A stretch of 64,000 nt of DNA from Enterobacter cloacae complex sp. R_G8 (lineage in GTDB: Bacteria > Pseudomonadota > Gammaproteobacteria > Enterobacterales > Enterobacteriaceae). The notes below the pieces were generated by a model that was given only the letters and a program-made list of their open reading frames with translations, was not told the origin of the DNA and searched no databases. Shown here piece after piece: positions 26,131 through 37,556 of the stretch. The stretch lies in contig NZ_CP102246.1 in the NCBI RefSeq assembly GCF_024599795.1, positions 2,232,001-2,296,000 of the forward strand, given 5' to 3'. Position numbers and translations under genes: made by a program. Position 1 is the first letter of the stretch. Each line of letters starts with the position of its first letter.

Positions 26131-27222
26131 TCAGACGTTAAACAGGAAGTTCATCACATCGCCATCTTTAACGATGTAGTCTTTCCCTTCAGCACGCATC
26201 TTGCCAGCTTCTTTCGCGCCTTGCTCACCCTTGTAGGTAATGAAGTCTTCGAACGCGATAGTCTGCGCACGGATGAAGCCTTTCTCGAAATCGGTGTGGA
26301 TCTTGCCCGCAGCCTGTGGAGCCGTTGCGCCAACAGGGATAGTCCATGCACGCACTTCTTTCACGCCAGCGGTGAAGTAGGTCTGCAGGTTGAGCAGGGC
26401 ATAACCTGCACGGATAACGCGGTTCAGACCCGGCTCTTCCAGACCCAGCTCGGCCATGAACTCGTCACGCTCTTCGTCATCCAGCTCGGCGATATCGGCT
26501 TCTACAGCGGCACAAACCGGAACAACGACAGAACCTTCTTTCTCGGCGATAGCACGAACCTGATCGAGGTACGGGTTATTTTCAAAACCGTCTTCGTTCA
26601 CGTTGGCAATGTACATGGTTGGCTTCAGCGTCAGGAAGCTCAGGTAGCGGATAAGCTCTTTCTCGTCTTTGCTCAGGTCCAGTGAGCGCAGCATGCCTGC
26701 GTTTTCCAGCTGTGGCAGACATTTTTCCAGCACCGCTAATTCGGCTTTGGCGTCTTTATCGCCACCTTTGGCTTTCTTGGAGATACGGTGGATCGCACGT
26801 TCGCAGGTATCCAGATCCGACAGCGCCAGCTCGGTATTGATTACATCAATATCTTCCGCCGGGTTTACTTTGCCCGCTACGTGGATAATGTTGTCGTTCT
26901 CGAAGCAACGCACCACGTGACCGATCGCTTCGGTTTCACGGATGTTGGTCAGGAACTGGTTACCCAGACCTTCACCTTTGGATGCACCTTTCACCAGGCC
27001 CGCGATGTCCACGAACTCCATGGTGGTTGGCAGAATGCGCTGCGGCTTCACGATTTCCGCGAGCTGGTCCAGACGCGGGTCGGGCATTGGCACAATGCCG
27101 GTGTTAGGTTCGATGGTACAGAACGGGAAGTTCGCCGCTTCGATACCCGCTTTGGTAAGCGCGTTAAACAGGGTGGATTTGCCCACGTTTGGCAGACCGA
27201 CGATACCGCATTTGAATCCCAT
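26131..27222 (-). CDS. ychF: YchF, ribosome-binding P-loop ATPase (Obg family)
   Basis: YchF/OLA1 hydrolyses ATP, binds ribosomes and represses the oxidative stress response. The 363-aa product is full length: G1 motif GLPNVGKST (9-17), a coiled-coil insertion, the altered base-specificity motif NVNED that favours ATP, and the C-terminal TGS domain (from about 278). The start is ATG at 27220-27222. In E. coli it is co-transcribed with pth, as the 126-bp spacing here allows. Confidence 0.97.
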   Translation of the reverse strand: MGFKCGIVGLPNVGKSTLFNALTKAGIEAANFPFCTIEPNTGIVPMPDPRLDQLAEIVKPQRILPTTMEFVDIAGLVKGASKGEGLGNQFLTNIRETEAIGHVVRCFENDNIIHVAGKVNPAEDIDVINTELALSDLDTCERAIHRISKKAKGGDKDAKAELAVLEKCLPQLENAGMLRSLDLSKDEKELIRYLSFLTLKPTMYIANVNEDGFENNPYLDQVRAIAEKEGSVVVPVCAAVEADIAELDDEERDEFMAELGLEEPGLNRVIRAGYALLNLQTYFTAGVKEVRAWTIPVGATAPQAAGKIHTDFEKGFIRAQTIAFEDFITYKGEQGAKEAGKMRAEGKDYIVKDGDVMNFLFNV

Positions 27223-27348
27223 TTCTAAATCACCTTAATATCTTGATAATCAATCCGTTAACGATAACCGACTGATGAAAAGTAAATAACTACGCCTATT
27301 ATACACGTAACCCGCCTACCGCGCGGTAAAAATGCCGTATCGGGCAGA

Positions 27349-27933
27349 TTATTGCGCTTTGAAAGCATGTAAGCGGTTTGTCGCTTTGGTTAACCCATCT
27401 TTGAGCCAGATTTCAGTGCAGCGCGCCGCTTCGTCTACCGCCTCATCAATCAGTTTCTGCTCAGAAACCGGGGGCTTACCCAGCACAAAACCAACAACTT
27501 TGTTTTTATCGCCCGGATGGCCGATTCCTACGCGCAAACGGTGAAAATTCGGGTTATTACCCAGCTTACTGATGATATCTTTCAAACCGTTGTGTCCGCC
27601 ATGGCCGCCGCCCAGTTTAAACTTTGCCACGCCTGGCGGCAGGTCCAGCTCATCGTGAGCAACCAGAATCTCATCCGGATTGATGCGATAAAACGTTGCC
27701 ATTGCCGCCACGGCCTTGCCGCTCAGGTTCATAAAGGTGGTAGGCACCAGCAGGCGCACATCCGCACCGGCGAGATTGATACGTGAGGTATACCCGTAGA
27801 ATTTTGGTTCTTCACGCAGGGGAGCACGTAACCGTTCGGCCAGCAGATCAACGTACCAGGCCCCGGCATTGTGGCGGGTTGCAGCGTACTCTGCGCCTGG
27901 GTTGGCGAGGCCGACAATCAGTTTAATCGTCAC
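27349..27933 (-). CDS. pth: peptidyl-tRNA hydrolase
   Basis: Pth releases peptides from tRNAs dropped by the ribosome, recycling the tRNA. The 194-aa protein matches E. coli Pth nearly throughout. Catalytic and binding residues are present: [14 protein letters not shown] (His at about 20), [19 protein letters not shown] and [11 protein letters not shown]. The start codon is GTG (27931-27933), as in E. coli. It lies upstream of ychF on the same strand. Confidence 0.98.
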   Translation of the reverse strand: MTIKLIVGLANPGAEYAATRHNAGAWYVDLLAERLRAPLREEPKFYGYTSRINLAGADVRLLVPTTFMNLSGKAVAAMATFYRINPDEILVAHDELDLPPGVAKFKLGGGHGGHNGLKDIISKLGNNPNFHRLRVGIGHPGDKNKVVGFVLGKPPVSEQKLIDEAVDEAARCTEIWLKDGLTKATNRLHAFKAQ

Positions 27934-28107
27934 GATTCAATTCCTAATGGGTTCCAGATCTGGCGCGTAGTTTACTGTCTGGCGCGCCGCTTGACAAAAT
28001 TCTGCGACCTTAACAGCGAAATACGAATAATTACTTATTTGAACAATTAGAATTTCAAGCTGTTCAATGCGTTATTTGTAAATTTTTGTTTGGGAGTAAT
28101 CTGTAAT

Positions 28108-28150
28108 TGTGATCATTGACGCAACTCATAAAAGGGGCGTTGTCTATACT
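28108..28150 (+). promoter_or_regulatory. candidate ychH promoter with CRP-like site
   Basis: A -10 box TATACT lies at 28145-28150. A half-conserved CRP-like site, TGTGA-N6-ACGCA at 28108-28123, is centred about 41.5 bp before the start predicted from that box, the class II arrangement. E. coli ychH is reported to depend on CRP. The remaining 170 bp of the pth-ychH divergent gap is AT-rich with no feature I can name. Confidence 0.45.
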
Positions 28151-28206
28151 TTACACACAAGGAATAGGGACTTATTCCCTACAACCCAAAGTTCCGGAGG
28201 TGACAT

Positions 28207-28482
28207 ATGAAACGCAAAAACGCTTCGTTACTCGGTAACGTGCTGATGGGGTTGGGGCTGTTCGTGATGGTAGCCGGTGTGGGTTATTCAATTTTAAACC
28301 AATTGCCGCAGCTTGATCTCCCACAATACTTTGCGCATGGTGCGGTATTGAGCATCTTCCTGGGGGCGGTACTGTGGCTCGCCGGGGCGCGTGTGAGCGG
28401 TCATGAGGAAGTGTGTGATAAATACTGGTGGGTGCGCCATTACGACAAACGCTGCCGCCGCGACCAGCATAAGCACAGCTAG
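28207..28482 (+). CDS. ychH: YchH, small stress-induced inner-membrane protein
   Basis: A 91-aa protein with two membrane segments (about 10-30 and 40-62) and a basic, cysteine-containing tail (YWWVRHYDKRCRRDQHKH). In E. coli YchH is induced by stress and affects biofilm and adhesion; its molecular role is not known. The start is ATG 28207, with a strong GGAGG seven bases upstream. It is single, transcribed away from pth and followed by a terminator. Confidence 0.93.
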   Translation: MKRKNASLLGNVLMGLGLFVMVAGVGYSILNQLPQLDLPQYFAHGAVLSIFLGAVLWLAGARVSGHEEVCDKYWWVRHYDKRCRRDQHKHS

Positions 28483-28506
28483 TGCGCATAGAATAAAGAA
28501 CACTGA

Positions 28507-28535
28507 AACGACTCCAGATGGAGTCGTTTTTTTTT
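28507..28535 (+). terminator. terminator after ychH
   Basis: AAACGACTCC, loop AGAT and GGAGTCGTTT form a 10-bp stem followed by an unbroken run of T. It separates ychH from the MerR-family gene. Confidence 0.93.
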
Positions 28536-28545
28536 GCCTGAGGGG

Positions 28546-28576
28546 TTGACCCTCACGTAACGTAAGGCACCAGAGT
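28546..28576 (+). promoter_or_regulatory. MerR-type promoter/operator
   Basis: A -35 box TTGACC (28546-28551) is followed by a 19-bp spacer containing the near-perfect dyad CCTCACGT-A-ACGTAAGG (28551-28567), then a weak -10 CAGAGT (28571-28576). An operator dyad inside a 19-bp spacer is the known arrangement for MerR activators, so the regulator just downstream probably controls itself here. Confidence 0.65.
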
Positions 28577-28606
28577 GGCGTCACTGGCAAAATAAAAGGA
28601 GCAGTT

Positions 28607-29665
28607 ATGTTGATTCAGGTGGGTGAACTGGCAAAACGCGCTGGGATCACCGTGCGCACATTGCATCACTATGAGCAAACAGGGTTATTGCTGCCTTCTG
28701 CCAGAAGCGCGGCAGGTTACCGGCTTTATAATCTGGCGGATGTACAGCGCTTGCATATGATTCAGGCACTGGCAAAAGCGGGGCTGGAGCTTGCTGAAAT
28801 CAGGGATTTTCTGGAGCAGGAGTCGCTTTCGTTAACGGAACTCCTCGATGCGCAAATCAGTTTGCTGGATAAACAGCTGCGCAGCATTAACACGCTGCGT
28901 GACAGGCTGGTGGACTTGCGCACCGGGCTTACCGGCGATGAAACGCCCGATCTGGAATCCTGGCTACAGACTCTGGAGTTAATGAATATGTACGATCGCT
29001 GGTTTAGCAAAGAAGAGTTACAGCAACTGCCGTTTGCGGTGCAGAAAGATGCGCTGGCGGCTGTCTGGTCAGGGCTGGTTACCGAGGCCAACACGCTGCT
29101 GGAACAGCACATACCCGTTTCTGACCCGCGGGCGATGGATCTCGCGACGCGCTGGATGGAGCGCCTGGAGCAGGACACTGCCGGCAAGCCGGAGTTTCTC
29201 ACCCGGCTGAACGAGATGCACAGCGTCGAACCGCAAATGCGTGAGCAAACGGGCATCACCGCAGATATGACCGACTACATTACGCGGGCGTTTGCCGAAT
29301 CGAAGCTGGCCATCTGGGAAAAGTATCTCTCTGCCGAAGAGATGGCTTTTACCCGGAAACACTACTTTGACCGCATGATGGAGTGGCCGCCGCTGGTGGC
29401 GAAGCTGCACCAGGCGCAGCGGGAAAATCTCGATCCCGCCTCTGACGAGGCGCAAAAGCTGGCTGAAACCTGGCTGGCGTTGTTCCAGTCATACGCAGGA
29501 ACAAACCCTGAGACGCAGCAAAAGTTTCGCGCTGCTATGCAGCAGGAGCCGCATCTGATGAAAGGGACGTGGATGACGCCTGCTGTGCTTGAATGGCTCC
29601 AGCAGGCGATAGGGATAATGATGCAGAGACGTTTCTCCGCATCAGATGAATCACAGATCCGCTAA
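28607..29665 (+). CDS. MerR-family regulator with TipAS-like ligand domain
   Basis: A 352-aa regulator. Residues 1-70 are the MerR winged helix ([20 protein letters not shown], then [15 protein letters not shown]), followed by a dimerising coiled coil (about 80-120) and a TipAS-like helical domain (about 130-340, with [10 protein letters not shown] and further paired helices). TipAS domains bind thiopeptides and other bulky drugs, so this may be a drug-responsive activator. The start is ATG 28607 (AAGGAG upstream). Its 3' end overlaps the convergent dauA gene by 15 bp. The ligand and targets beyond itself are unknown. Confidence 0.88.
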   Translation: MLIQVGELAKRAGITVRTLHHYEQTGLLLPSARSAAGYRLYNLADVQRLHMIQALAKAGLELAEIRDFLEQESLSLTELLDAQISLLDKQLRSINTLRDRLVDLRTGLTGDETPDLESWLQTLELMNMYDRWFSKEELQQLPFAVQKDALAAVWSGLVTEANTLLEQHIPVSDPRAMDLATRWMERLEQDTAGKPEFLTRLNEMHSVEPQMREQTGITADMTDYITRAFAESKLAIWEKYLSAEEMAFTRKHYFDRMMEWPPLVAKLHQAQRENLDPASDEAQKLAETWLALFQSYAGTNPETQQKFRAAMQQEPHLMKGTWMTPAVLEWLQQAIGIMMQRRFSASDESQIR

Positions 29666-31330
29666 CGCGGCATCGCGGTTGGGATAGAAGGCAAGGCGGC
29701 CAGGGATCGGCTGCACGCCAGCGCGCGCCATAGTGCGCAGCGGCTGAAATTCCAGATTACTCACCCGCAGCTCGCAGCCTTCCGGCAGACGTTTTACAAA
29801 GCGCTGGAAGGCGTCCAGCCCACCGGCGTCCAGCACCGGTACGGCATCCCATTTCAGCACCACAATCCGTTTGCCCGCAATGCGGGATTCCAGATCGCTG
29901 AACAGGCCTTCCGCCGCAGCGAAGAACAGCGGACCGATCACCCGCAGCACCAGCACATCATCAGGCACCTCCACGTTTACCGGGGAAAGGCGCGTCATCT
30001 GCGCGATCCGGCGCATAAACAGCAGGGAGGCCAGCACGATGCCGACGCTGATGGCGATCACCATATCGAAGAGCACGGTCAGCGACATACAGATCAGCAT
30101 GACGATGATGTCGTCTTTCGGTGCGCGACGCAGCAGGTTCACCACCTTATGCGCTTCGCTCATGTTCCAGGCCACCATCAGCAGCAGGGCGGCCATGGCG
30201 GAGAGCGGCAGCCAGGAGAGCAGCGGCGCGAGGATCAGCAACGCGAGGATCACCAGCAGGGAGTGGATAACCGCTGAAACCGGTGAGGTTGCACCCGCGC
30301 GCACGTTGGCCGCAGAACGGGCGATAGCCGCGGTGGCTGTAATACCGCCGAAGAACGGAGCAATGAGGTTACCTAAGCCCTGGCCGACCAGCTCGCTGTT
30401 GGCTTTGTGCTTGGTACCGGTCATGCCATCAAGCACCACGGCGCAGAGCAGAGATTCAATCGCCCCCAGCATCGCCATTGAAAAGGCGGCGGGCAGCAGT
30501 GCGCGCAGCGAATCCCAGCTTAAGGTAAAGCTGGAGCCGGGCATGTCCCAGGGAAGAACCAGTTGTGGTAACAGTTGAGGAATACCGCTGCCCTGAGAAC
30601 CGTCCGCCAGAATATAGTGGAACTGTGAGCCGATGGTGGCGACATGACCACCAAACATGTTGACGATGGCCATAACCGCACAGCCCAGCAGCAACGCGGG
30701 CAGGTGTCCAGGCAGACGAATGCCTAAGCGCGGCCAGACGATGAGCGTACCCAGCGTAACGATCCCGATGGCGGCATCGCCCAGGTTGGCCGTGGGCAGA
30801 GCCATAAGCAGCGCTCCCACTTTCTGCAGATAGTGCTCAGGAACGTGAGGCATCTGCAGCCCCAGGAAATCTTTAATTTGCATCGTTCCGATGGTGATGC
30901 CGATCCCGGAGGTGAATCCCAGCGTTACGGAAAGGGGAATATATTCAATCAGCCGGCCAAAGCGGGCCAGGCCAAAGAGAATCAAAAAGAGGCCAGACAT
31001 GAGCGTGGCAACCAGCAGGCCTGCCAGACCAAACTGCTGTGATACCGGATAGAGGATCACCACAAAAGCAGCGGTAGGGCCGGACACGCTGAAACGCGAA
31101 CCACCCGTGAGGGCAATCACGATCCCGGCGACGGCCGAGGTATACAGGCCATACTGTGGAGCCACGCCGCTGCCAATTGCCAGCGCCATGGCCAACGGAA
31201 TGGCGATAATACCAACGGTGATCCCGGCAATCAGGTCACGGATAAAGCGTGACGAGGTGTATTTCTCTTTCCAGCATGCGTCGATGAGGGCGCGAAAGGG
31301 CAGAACATGTGAGGAAGTGATGTTTTTCAC
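29651..31330 (-). CDS. dauA: DauA, SulP-family C4-dicarboxylic acid transporter
   Basis: DauA (YchM) takes up succinate and other C4-dicarboxylates aerobically at acidic pH. The 559-aa protein is close to E. coli DauA over its length: [20 protein letters not shown] with the SulP core of multiple membrane helices (about 25-430), and a cytoplasmic STAS domain (about 440-550, with the [12 protein letters not shown] motif). The start codon is GTG at 31328-31330. It is convergent with and slightly overlaps the MerR gene. Confidence 0.96.
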   Translation of the reverse strand: MKNITSSHVLPFRALIDACWKEKYTSSRFIRDLIAGITVGIIAIPLAMALAIGSGVAPQYGLYTSAVAGIVIALTGGSRFSVSGPTAAFVVILYPVSQQFGLAGLLVATLMSGLFLILFGLARFGRLIEYIPLSVTLGFTSGIGITIGTMQIKDFLGLQMPHVPEHYLQKVGALLMALPTANLGDAAIGIVTLGTLIVWPRLGIRLPGHLPALLLGCAVMAIVNMFGGHVATIGSQFHYILADGSQGSGIPQLLPQLVLPWDMPGSSFTLSWDSLRALLPAAFSMAMLGAIESLLCAVVLDGMTGTKHKANSELVGQGLGNLIAPFFGGITATAAIARSAANVRAGATSPVSAVIHSLLVILALLILAPLLSWLPLSAMAALLLMVAWNMSEAHKVVNLLRRAPKDDIIVMLICMSLTVLFDMVIAISVGIVLASLLFMRRIAQMTRLSPVNVEVPDDVLVLRVIGPLFFAAAEGLFSDLESRIAGKRIVVLKWDAVPVLDAGGLDAFQRFVKRLPEGCELRVSNLEFQPLRTMARAGVQPIPGRLAFYPNRDAALADL

Positions 31331-31417
31331 AATTATCTATCATCCGTATGCGCATCATCTGTCATATGAATGGCAGGTGAAGGAGGCATTAATCATACAA
31401 ATAAAACCCAGAGACAA

Positions 31418-31441
31418 AAAAACCCGCCGCAGCGGGTTTTT
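31418..31441. terminator. terminator between prs and dauA
   Basis: AACCCGC, loop CGCA and GCGGGTT (31421-31438) are flanked by A-runs and T-runs. It lies just beyond the prs stop codon on the minus strand. Confidence 0.88.
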
Positions 31442-31454
31442 CGGCCGTGTTCGA

Positions 31455-32489
<1,035 letters not shown>

Positions 32490-32529
32490 TTAAAGAGCGC
32501 GATGCAACGTCTGGAACAGGGTGACGTTG

Positions 32530-33399
32530 TCACCGAAACTCAGTCTGCGCCAGAATGGTCTGCTGTAGAGGGGAGATGTTCATCCCGCGGGCTACAAAAC
32601 CATGCAGCCAAACCGGCGCTTGCTCAAGCACCTGACGAGCGGCGGATTCGGTGTCAAATTCAGCAAAGACACAGGCCCCTGTACCAGTCAGGCGCGACGG
32701 CGCGTATTCTAACAGCCAGGAAAGCGCCGCATCAACCTCGCGAAAACGTTTTCTTGCGATAACCTCGCAATCGTTGCTGAATTCACAATTTAATAACGTT
32801 TCTATTGACCGCACCGGGGTATTGCGTGGCAGGTCAGGATCCTTAAAGATAACCGGGGTCGGAATGCTGACGCCCGGATGGGCAACGAGGTACCATTTTT
32901 CCGGCGGTTCAACCGGGGAGAGGATTTCACCCACCCCCTCAGCAAATGCAGCATGACCGCGTACAAACACCGGGACATCCGCCCCGAGCGTTAACCCTAA
33001 CGCGGCCAGTTCATCCGTCGACAACCCGCAGCCCCAGAGATGATTCAGGGCGACTAGGACGGTCGCGGCATTGGATGAACCGCCACCCAGCCCACCGCCC
33101 ATCGGCAGACGCTTCTCAACGCGAATATCCGCACCGCTCCCGGCGGGCAAGCGCCCGGCGTCAGCCGCTGCGCTCATCAGCAGACGCGCGGCGCGCACGA
33201 TCAGGTTATCCTCATGCTCCACGCCTTCCACCGGCGTCAACAGACAAATCTGCCCGTCCTGACGCAGCTCAATAGAGAGCGTGTCGCCATAATCGATAAA
33301 CTGAAACAGCGTCTGCAGGGTGTGATACCCGTCAGCACGTTGTCCGGTGATATATAAAAACAGGTTAAGTTTTGCCGGAGAGGGCCAGTGGGTCATCAT
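32530..33399 (-). CDS. ispE: 4-diphosphocytidyl-2-C-methyl-D-erythritol kinase
   Basis: IspE phosphorylates CDP-methylerythritol in the non-mevalonate isoprenoid pathway. This 289-aa GHMP kinase shows [20 protein letters not shown] at the start and the ATP loop [15 protein letters not shown], then [19 protein letters not shown]. It starts at ATG 33397-33399, overlapping the lolB stop by ATGA. It is slightly longer at the C-terminus than E. coli IspE. prs follows downstream. Confidence 0.97.
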   Translation of the reverse strand: MMTHWPSPAKLNLFLYITGQRADGYHTLQTLFQFIDYGDTLSIELRQDGQICLLTPVEGVEHEDNLIVRAARLLMSAAADAGRLPAGSGADIRVEKRLPMGGGLGGGSSNAATVLVALNHLWGCGLSTDELAALGLTLGADVPVFVRGHAAFAEGVGEILSPVEPPEKWYLVAHPGVSIPTPVIFKDPDLPRNTPVRSIETLLNCEFSNDCEVIARKRFREVDAALSWLLEYAPSRLTGTGACVFAEFDTESAARQVLEQAPVWLHGFVARGMNISPLQQTILAQTEFR

Positions 33400-34007
33400 T
33401 TAACGATCCAGTTGTCCATTTTCAGCTTGATGCGCTGGCTACCCTGTGTCAGCTCCATATTCGATGGCAGCGATGGTTTACTGTTGCTGTCATAGGCGCT
33501 GTACACCACTTTCCAGGTTTTACCGTTCTGCGTGTAGTTCACCTGGCTCAGACGATACTGATCGTCCAGGGTGTAGTCGGTGGCGTCACCCGGCAGGCCC
33601 AGGATCCACTGGCGCAGGCTGTTCAGCGGGATAGGCATTCCGGTCAGTTTGCCAATCATCTCTTCCGCGTCGGTGGCGGTGTAGTGCTGGCCTTTGTTAT
33701 CGGTGATCTGCGCTTCACCCGGCTTAGCGTTGAGTTCCAGCTCGGTGCTGCCCAACGGGTTCAGCAGCAGCAGGCGGTAGTTATCCTGCCCCGTTTGTTG
33801 CCAGAAGAAGCGGGCATAAACCTTTTGTTCGTCAGAGAGATAAGCAAACGCGCCGCGGGTCTGGTACTGGCTTAAATTACGTACGTCCTGCTGGTGCTGA
33901 CGCCACTGTGGTGAGTCAGGGCTTTTGCCCGGGCCTTTTGGTTGAGTGACGGAACATGCGGTCAGAACCAGTGCTGCCAGCGGCAGCAGGCGAATCAGTC
34001 GGGTCAT
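33396..34007 (-). CDS. lolB: LolB, outer-membrane lipoprotein receptor
   Basis: LolB accepts lipoproteins from LolA and inserts them in the outer membrane. The 203-aa protein starts at the ATG at 34005-34007 with a lipoprotein signal ([11 protein letters not shown], Cys18, Ser at +2) and continues with the known [18 protein letters not shown] and [13 protein letters not shown] segments. The frame remains open upstream without support. It is coupled to ispE and divergent from hemA. Confidence 0.96.
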   Translation of the reverse strand: MTRLIRLLPLAALVLTACSVTQPKGPGKSPDSPQWRQHQQDVRNLSQYQTRGAFAYLSDEQKVYARFFWQQTGQDNYRLLLLNPLGSTELELNAKPGEAQITDNKGQHYTATDAEEMIGKLTGMPIPLNSLRQWILGLPGDATDYTLDDQYRLSQVNYTQNGKTWKVVYSAYDSNSKPSLPSNMELTQGSQRIKLKMDNWIVK

Positions 34008-34208
34008 AATGAGGACAAATCCTTGAGATACGTTGCAGTTATAACTGTTAATGCTAGCGTCGAAGGGTGTCACCGTCTACGTTCAAATTATCTCAAAGCG
34101 TTGAGTAACCTATTACTCCGAAAGGGGGCAGTCTCTTTTATTGATCTCGCGCATCCTGTATGATGCGTCTGGCTAACCTTATTAACGCTGGTACTACTCC
34201 CGCTCAAC

Positions 34209-35465
34209 ATGACCCTATTAGCACTCGGCATTAACCACAAAACCGCCCCGGTTTCGCTGCGAGAACGCGTCACGTTTTCGCCTGATACGCTCGACCTGGC
34301 GCTGGATAGTCTGCTTGCACAACCGATGGTGCAGGGCGGCGTGGTGCTCTCGACGTGCAACCGTACCGAGCTTTACTTAAGCGTGGAAGAGCAGGATAAC
34401 CTGCATGAAGCGCTGATCCGTTGGTTATGCGACTACCACAATCTCAACGAAGACGAGCTGCGTAAGAGTCTTTACTGGCATCAGGATAACGATGCGGTGA
34501 GCCATCTTATGCGTGTCGCGAGCGGTCTGGATTCGCTGGTACTGGGAGAGCCGCAAATTCTCGGCCAGGTTAAAAAAGCGTTTGCCGATTCGCAAAAAGG
34601 GCATCTGAAAGCCAGCGAGCTGGAGCGTATGTTCCAGAAGTCTTTCTCCGTGGCGAAGCGTGTGCGAACAGAAACCGACATTGGTGCCAGTGCGGTTTCT
34701 GTTGCGTTCGCGGCCTGTACCCTTGCACGTCAAATCTTCGAATCCCTGTCGACCGTCACCGTCATGCTGGTCGGCGCGGGCGAAACCATTGAGCTTGTGG
34801 CGCGCCATCTGCGCGAGCATAAAGTGAAAAAGATGGTTATCGCCAACCGTACCCGCGAACGTGCGCAGGTACTGGCAGACGGAGTCGGGGCCGAGGTGAT
34901 TGCGCTGAGCGAGATCGACGAACGCCTGAAAGAGGCGGACATCATCATTAGCTCGACGGCCAGCCCGCTGCCGATTATCGGTAAAGGGATGGTAGAGCGC
35001 GCGCTGAAATCCCGTCGTAATCAGCCAATGCTGCTGGTGGATATCGCCGTTCCGCGTGATGTCGAGCCGGAGGTTGGCAAACTGGCTAACGCCTATCTCT
35101 ACAGCGTGGATGACCTGCAAAGCATCATTTCGCACAACCTTGCCCAGCGTAAAGCGGCAGCGGTGCAGGCGGAAACCATCGTCGAGCAGGAAACCAGTGA
35201 GTTTATGGCCTGGCTGCGCGCGCAAAGCGTCAGCGAGACCATCCGCGAATATCGCGGTCAGGCGGAGCAGGTGCGTGATGACCTGACTGCCAAAGCGTTA
35301 GCGGCTCTGGAGCAGGGCGGCGACGCGCACGCTATTATGCAGGATCTGGCCTGGAAACTGACGAATCGCCTGATCCATGCACCAACCAAATCACTTCAGC
35401 AGGCTGCCCGTGACGGGGACGATGAACGCCTGACTATTCTGCGCAACAGCCTCGGGCTGGAATAG
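34209..35465 (+). CDS. hemA: glutamyl-tRNA reductase
   Basis: HemA reduces glutamyl-tRNA to glutamate-1-semialdehyde, the first committed step of haem synthesis. The 418-aa protein has the catalytic Cys50 in [11 protein letters not shown], the NADPH site [17 protein letters not shown], and the C-terminal dimerisation helices. The N-terminus MTLLALGIN is short, as in the E. coli enzyme, where haem-regulated proteolysis acts. prfA follows after 41 bp, the conserved order. Confidence 0.98.
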   Translation: MTLLALGINHKTAPVSLRERVTFSPDTLDLALDSLLAQPMVQGGVVLSTCNRTELYLSVEEQDNLHEALIRWLCDYHNLNEDELRKSLYWHQDNDAVSHLMRVASGLDSLVLGEPQILGQVKKAFADSQKGHLKASELERMFQKSFSVAKRVRTETDIGASAVSVAFAACTLARQIFESLSTVTVMLVGAGETIELVARHLREHKVKKMVIANRTRERAQVLADGVGAEVIALSEIDERLKEADIIISSTASPLPIIGKGMVERALKSRRNQPMLLVDIAVPRDVEPEVGKLANAYLYSVDDLQSIISHNLAQRKAAAVQAETIVEQETSEFMAWLRAQSVSETIREYRGQAEQVRDDLTAKALAALEQGGDAHAIMQDLAWKLTNRLIHAPTKSLQQAARDGDDERLTILRNSLGLE

Positions 35466-35506
35466 CGCCCTATACCCATTTTCTATTACAAGGGGCACTT
35501 ACGCCT

Positions 35507-36589
35507 ATGAAGCCTTCTATCGTCGCTAAACTGGAAGCTCTGCACGAGCGCCATGAAGAAGTTCAGGCGCTGCTCGGCGATGCCGGGACAATTGCGGACC
35601 AGGAACGTTTTCGCGCACTGTCGCGTGAATATGCGCAGTTAAGTGATGTTTCAAAATGCTTTACCGACTGGCAACAGGTTCAGGAAGATATCGAAACCGC
35701 GCAGATGATGCTCGACGACCCTGAAATGCGTGAAATGGCGCAGGAAGAGCTGCAGGATGCCAAAGCGCGTTCAGAAGAGATGGAGCAACAGCTGCAGGTA
35801 CTCCTGCTGCCGAAAGATCCGGATGATGAGCGTAACGCATTTGTGGAAGTCCGCGCCGGAACGGGCGGTGATGAGGCGGCACTGTTCGCCGGAGACCTGT
35901 TCCGCATGTACAGCCGTTACGCCGAATCGCGTCGCTGGCGCGTGGAGATCATGAGCGCCAACGAAGGCGAGCATGGCGGCTACAAAGAGGTTATCGCCAA
36001 GATCAGCGGCGACGGCGTGTACGGCCGTCTTAAGTTTGAATCCGGCGGCCATCGCGTGCAGCGCGTGCCGGCTACTGAATCCCAGGGTCGCATTCACACT
36101 TCAGCCTGTACGGTGGCGGTGATGCCGGAGCTGCCGGAAGCGGAACTGCCGGACATCAACCCGGCCGATCTGCGCATCGATACCTTCCGTTCCTCCGGGG
36201 CGGGCGGTCAGCACGTTAACACCACCGACTCCGCCATCCGTATTACCCACCTGCCAACCGGCATTGTGGTGGAGTGTCAGGACGAACGTTCTCAGCACAA
36301 AAACAAAGCCAAAGCGCTGTCCGTGCTGGGCGCGCGTATCCACGCGGCGGAAATGGCCAAACGCCAGCAGGCAGAAGCGTCAACCCGTCGTAACCTGCTG
36401 GGCAGCGGCGATCGTAGCGATCGTAACCGCACCTACAACTTCCCGCAGGGCCGCGTGACCGACCACCGCATCAACCTGACGTTATACCGTCTGGATGAAG
36501 TGATGGAAGGCAAGCTCGATATGCTGATTGAGCCTATCGTGCAGGAATACCAGGCCGACCAGCTGGCGGCGCTGTCCGAGCAGGAATAA
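35507..36589 (+). CDS. prfA: peptide chain release factor 1
   Basis: RF1 terminates translation at UAG and UAA. The 360-aa product has the codon-reading PAT tripeptide (in [10 protein letters not shown]) that marks RF1 rather than RF2, and the GGQ motif (233-235) in [10 protein letters not shown], which triggers peptide release. The last base overlaps the ATG of prmC, whose product methylates Gln235, so modifier and substrate are made together. Confidence 0.98.
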   Translation: MKPSIVAKLEALHERHEEVQALLGDAGTIADQERFRALSREYAQLSDVSKCFTDWQQVQEDIETAQMMLDDPEMREMAQEELQDAKARSEEMEQQLQVLLLPKDPDDERNAFVEVRAGTGGDEAALFAGDLFRMYSRYAESRRWRVEIMSANEGEHGGYKEVIAKISGDGVYGRLKFESGGHRVQRVPATESQGRIHTSACTVAVMPELPEAELPDINPADLRIDTFRSSGAGGQHVNTTDSAIRITHLPTGIVVECQDERSQHKNKAKALSVLGARIHAAEMAKRQQAEASTRRNLLGSGDRSDRNRTYNFPQGRVTDHRINLTLYRLDEVMEGKLDMLIEPIVQEYQADQLAALSEQE

Positions 36590-37419
36590 TGGATTTTCAG
36601 AGCTGGTTACGCCAGGCCACCGGCGCGCTCTCTGACAGTGAAAGCCCGAAGCGCGACGCCGAAATTTTGCTGGAATATGTGACGGGTAAAGCCCGCACGT
36701 ATCTGCTGGCCTTCGGTGAAACCGAACTGACCGCAGGGCAGGAGGCGCAACTGGCCGCGCTGCTTGCCCGACGTCAAGCCGGCGAGCCGGTGGCGCATCT
36801 GGTCGGGGAGCGTGAATTCTGGTCATTACCGCTTTACGTCTCCGCGGCCACTCTGATCCCGCGTCCGGACACCGAATGCCTGGTCGAACAGGCGCTGGAA
36901 CGGTTACCGGCGGAACCCTGCCAAATCCTCGATCTTGGTACCGGCACTGGCGCGATTGCGCTGGCGCTGGCCAGCGAACGTCCGGACTGTGACGTCACGG
37001 CCGTTGATGTGATGCCCGATGCCGTGGCGCTGGCGAAGCGTAACGTGGCACGTCTCGAACGTCATAACGTGACGGTGCTGCAGAGCAGCTGGTTTAGCGC
37101 GCTGGCAGGCCACTCCTTCGGGATGATTGTCAGTAATCCTCCTTATATCGACGAACACGACCCGCACCTGGCGCAGGGCGATGTTCGCTTTGAACCGTTG
37201 ACGGCGCTGGTCGCGGGCAATGCTGGACTGGCCGATCTGGAACACATTGTGACAACGTCACGACAACACCTCCTGCCCGGCGGATGGCTGCTGGTGGAGC
37301 ATGGCTGGACGCAAGGGGAAGCCGTGCGTGCGTTATTCACTGACGCGGGTTTCCACGCCGTCGAAACCTGTCGCGACTACGGCGGCAACGACCGTCTGAC
37401 GCTGGGACAGTGGTCATGA
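36589..37419 (+). CDS. prmC: release factor glutamine methyltransferase
   Basis: PrmC (HemK) uses SAM to methylate the GGQ glutamine of RF1 and RF2. The 276-aa enzyme has the SAM motif ILDLGTGTGAIALAL and the substrate-binding NPPY in IVSNPPYIDEHD. The start overlaps the prfA stop by one base; the end overlaps the sirB2 relic by ATGA. Confidence 0.97.
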   Translation: MDFQSWLRQATGALSDSESPKRDAEILLEYVTGKARTYLLAFGETELTAGQEAQLAALLARRQAGEPVAHLVGEREFWSLPLYVSAATLIPRPDTECLVEQALERLPAEPCQILDLGTGTGAIALALASERPDCDVTAVDVMPDAVALAKRNVARLERHNVTVLQSSWFSALAGHSFGMIVSNPPYIDEHDPHLAQGDVRFEPLTALVAGNAGLADLEHIVTTSRQHLLPGGWLLVEHGWTQGEAVRALFTDAGFHAVETCRDYGGNDRLTLGQWS

Positions 37420-37556
37420 ATTCGGGCTATCTGCCATTTACGGATAAAGGCACATGGCTGACTGAGAGGCCGTTTGGCGTTATCATCTACATCGTTTTGG
37501 GTTTTATCGCGTCTGGACGTCGTTGTACGCGCAGTCGTTACTGGGGTAAGTCATGA
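37416..37556 (+). pseudogene. sirB2: sirB2 (ychQ) relic
   Basis: In E. coli and relatives a SirB2 membrane protein of about 130 residues is encoded between prmC and sirB1. Here only a 46-codon frame remains. It keeps the internal SirB2 stretch PFTDKGTWLTE and FGVIIYIVLGFIA plus a basic piece, but the N-terminal half and the C-terminal membrane helices are missing. Overlaps with prmC (ATGA) and sirB1 (ATGA at 37553) are intact, which suggests deletions on both sides of the internal stretch without disturbing the operon. Whether the short peptide is made is unknown. Confidence 0.75.
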
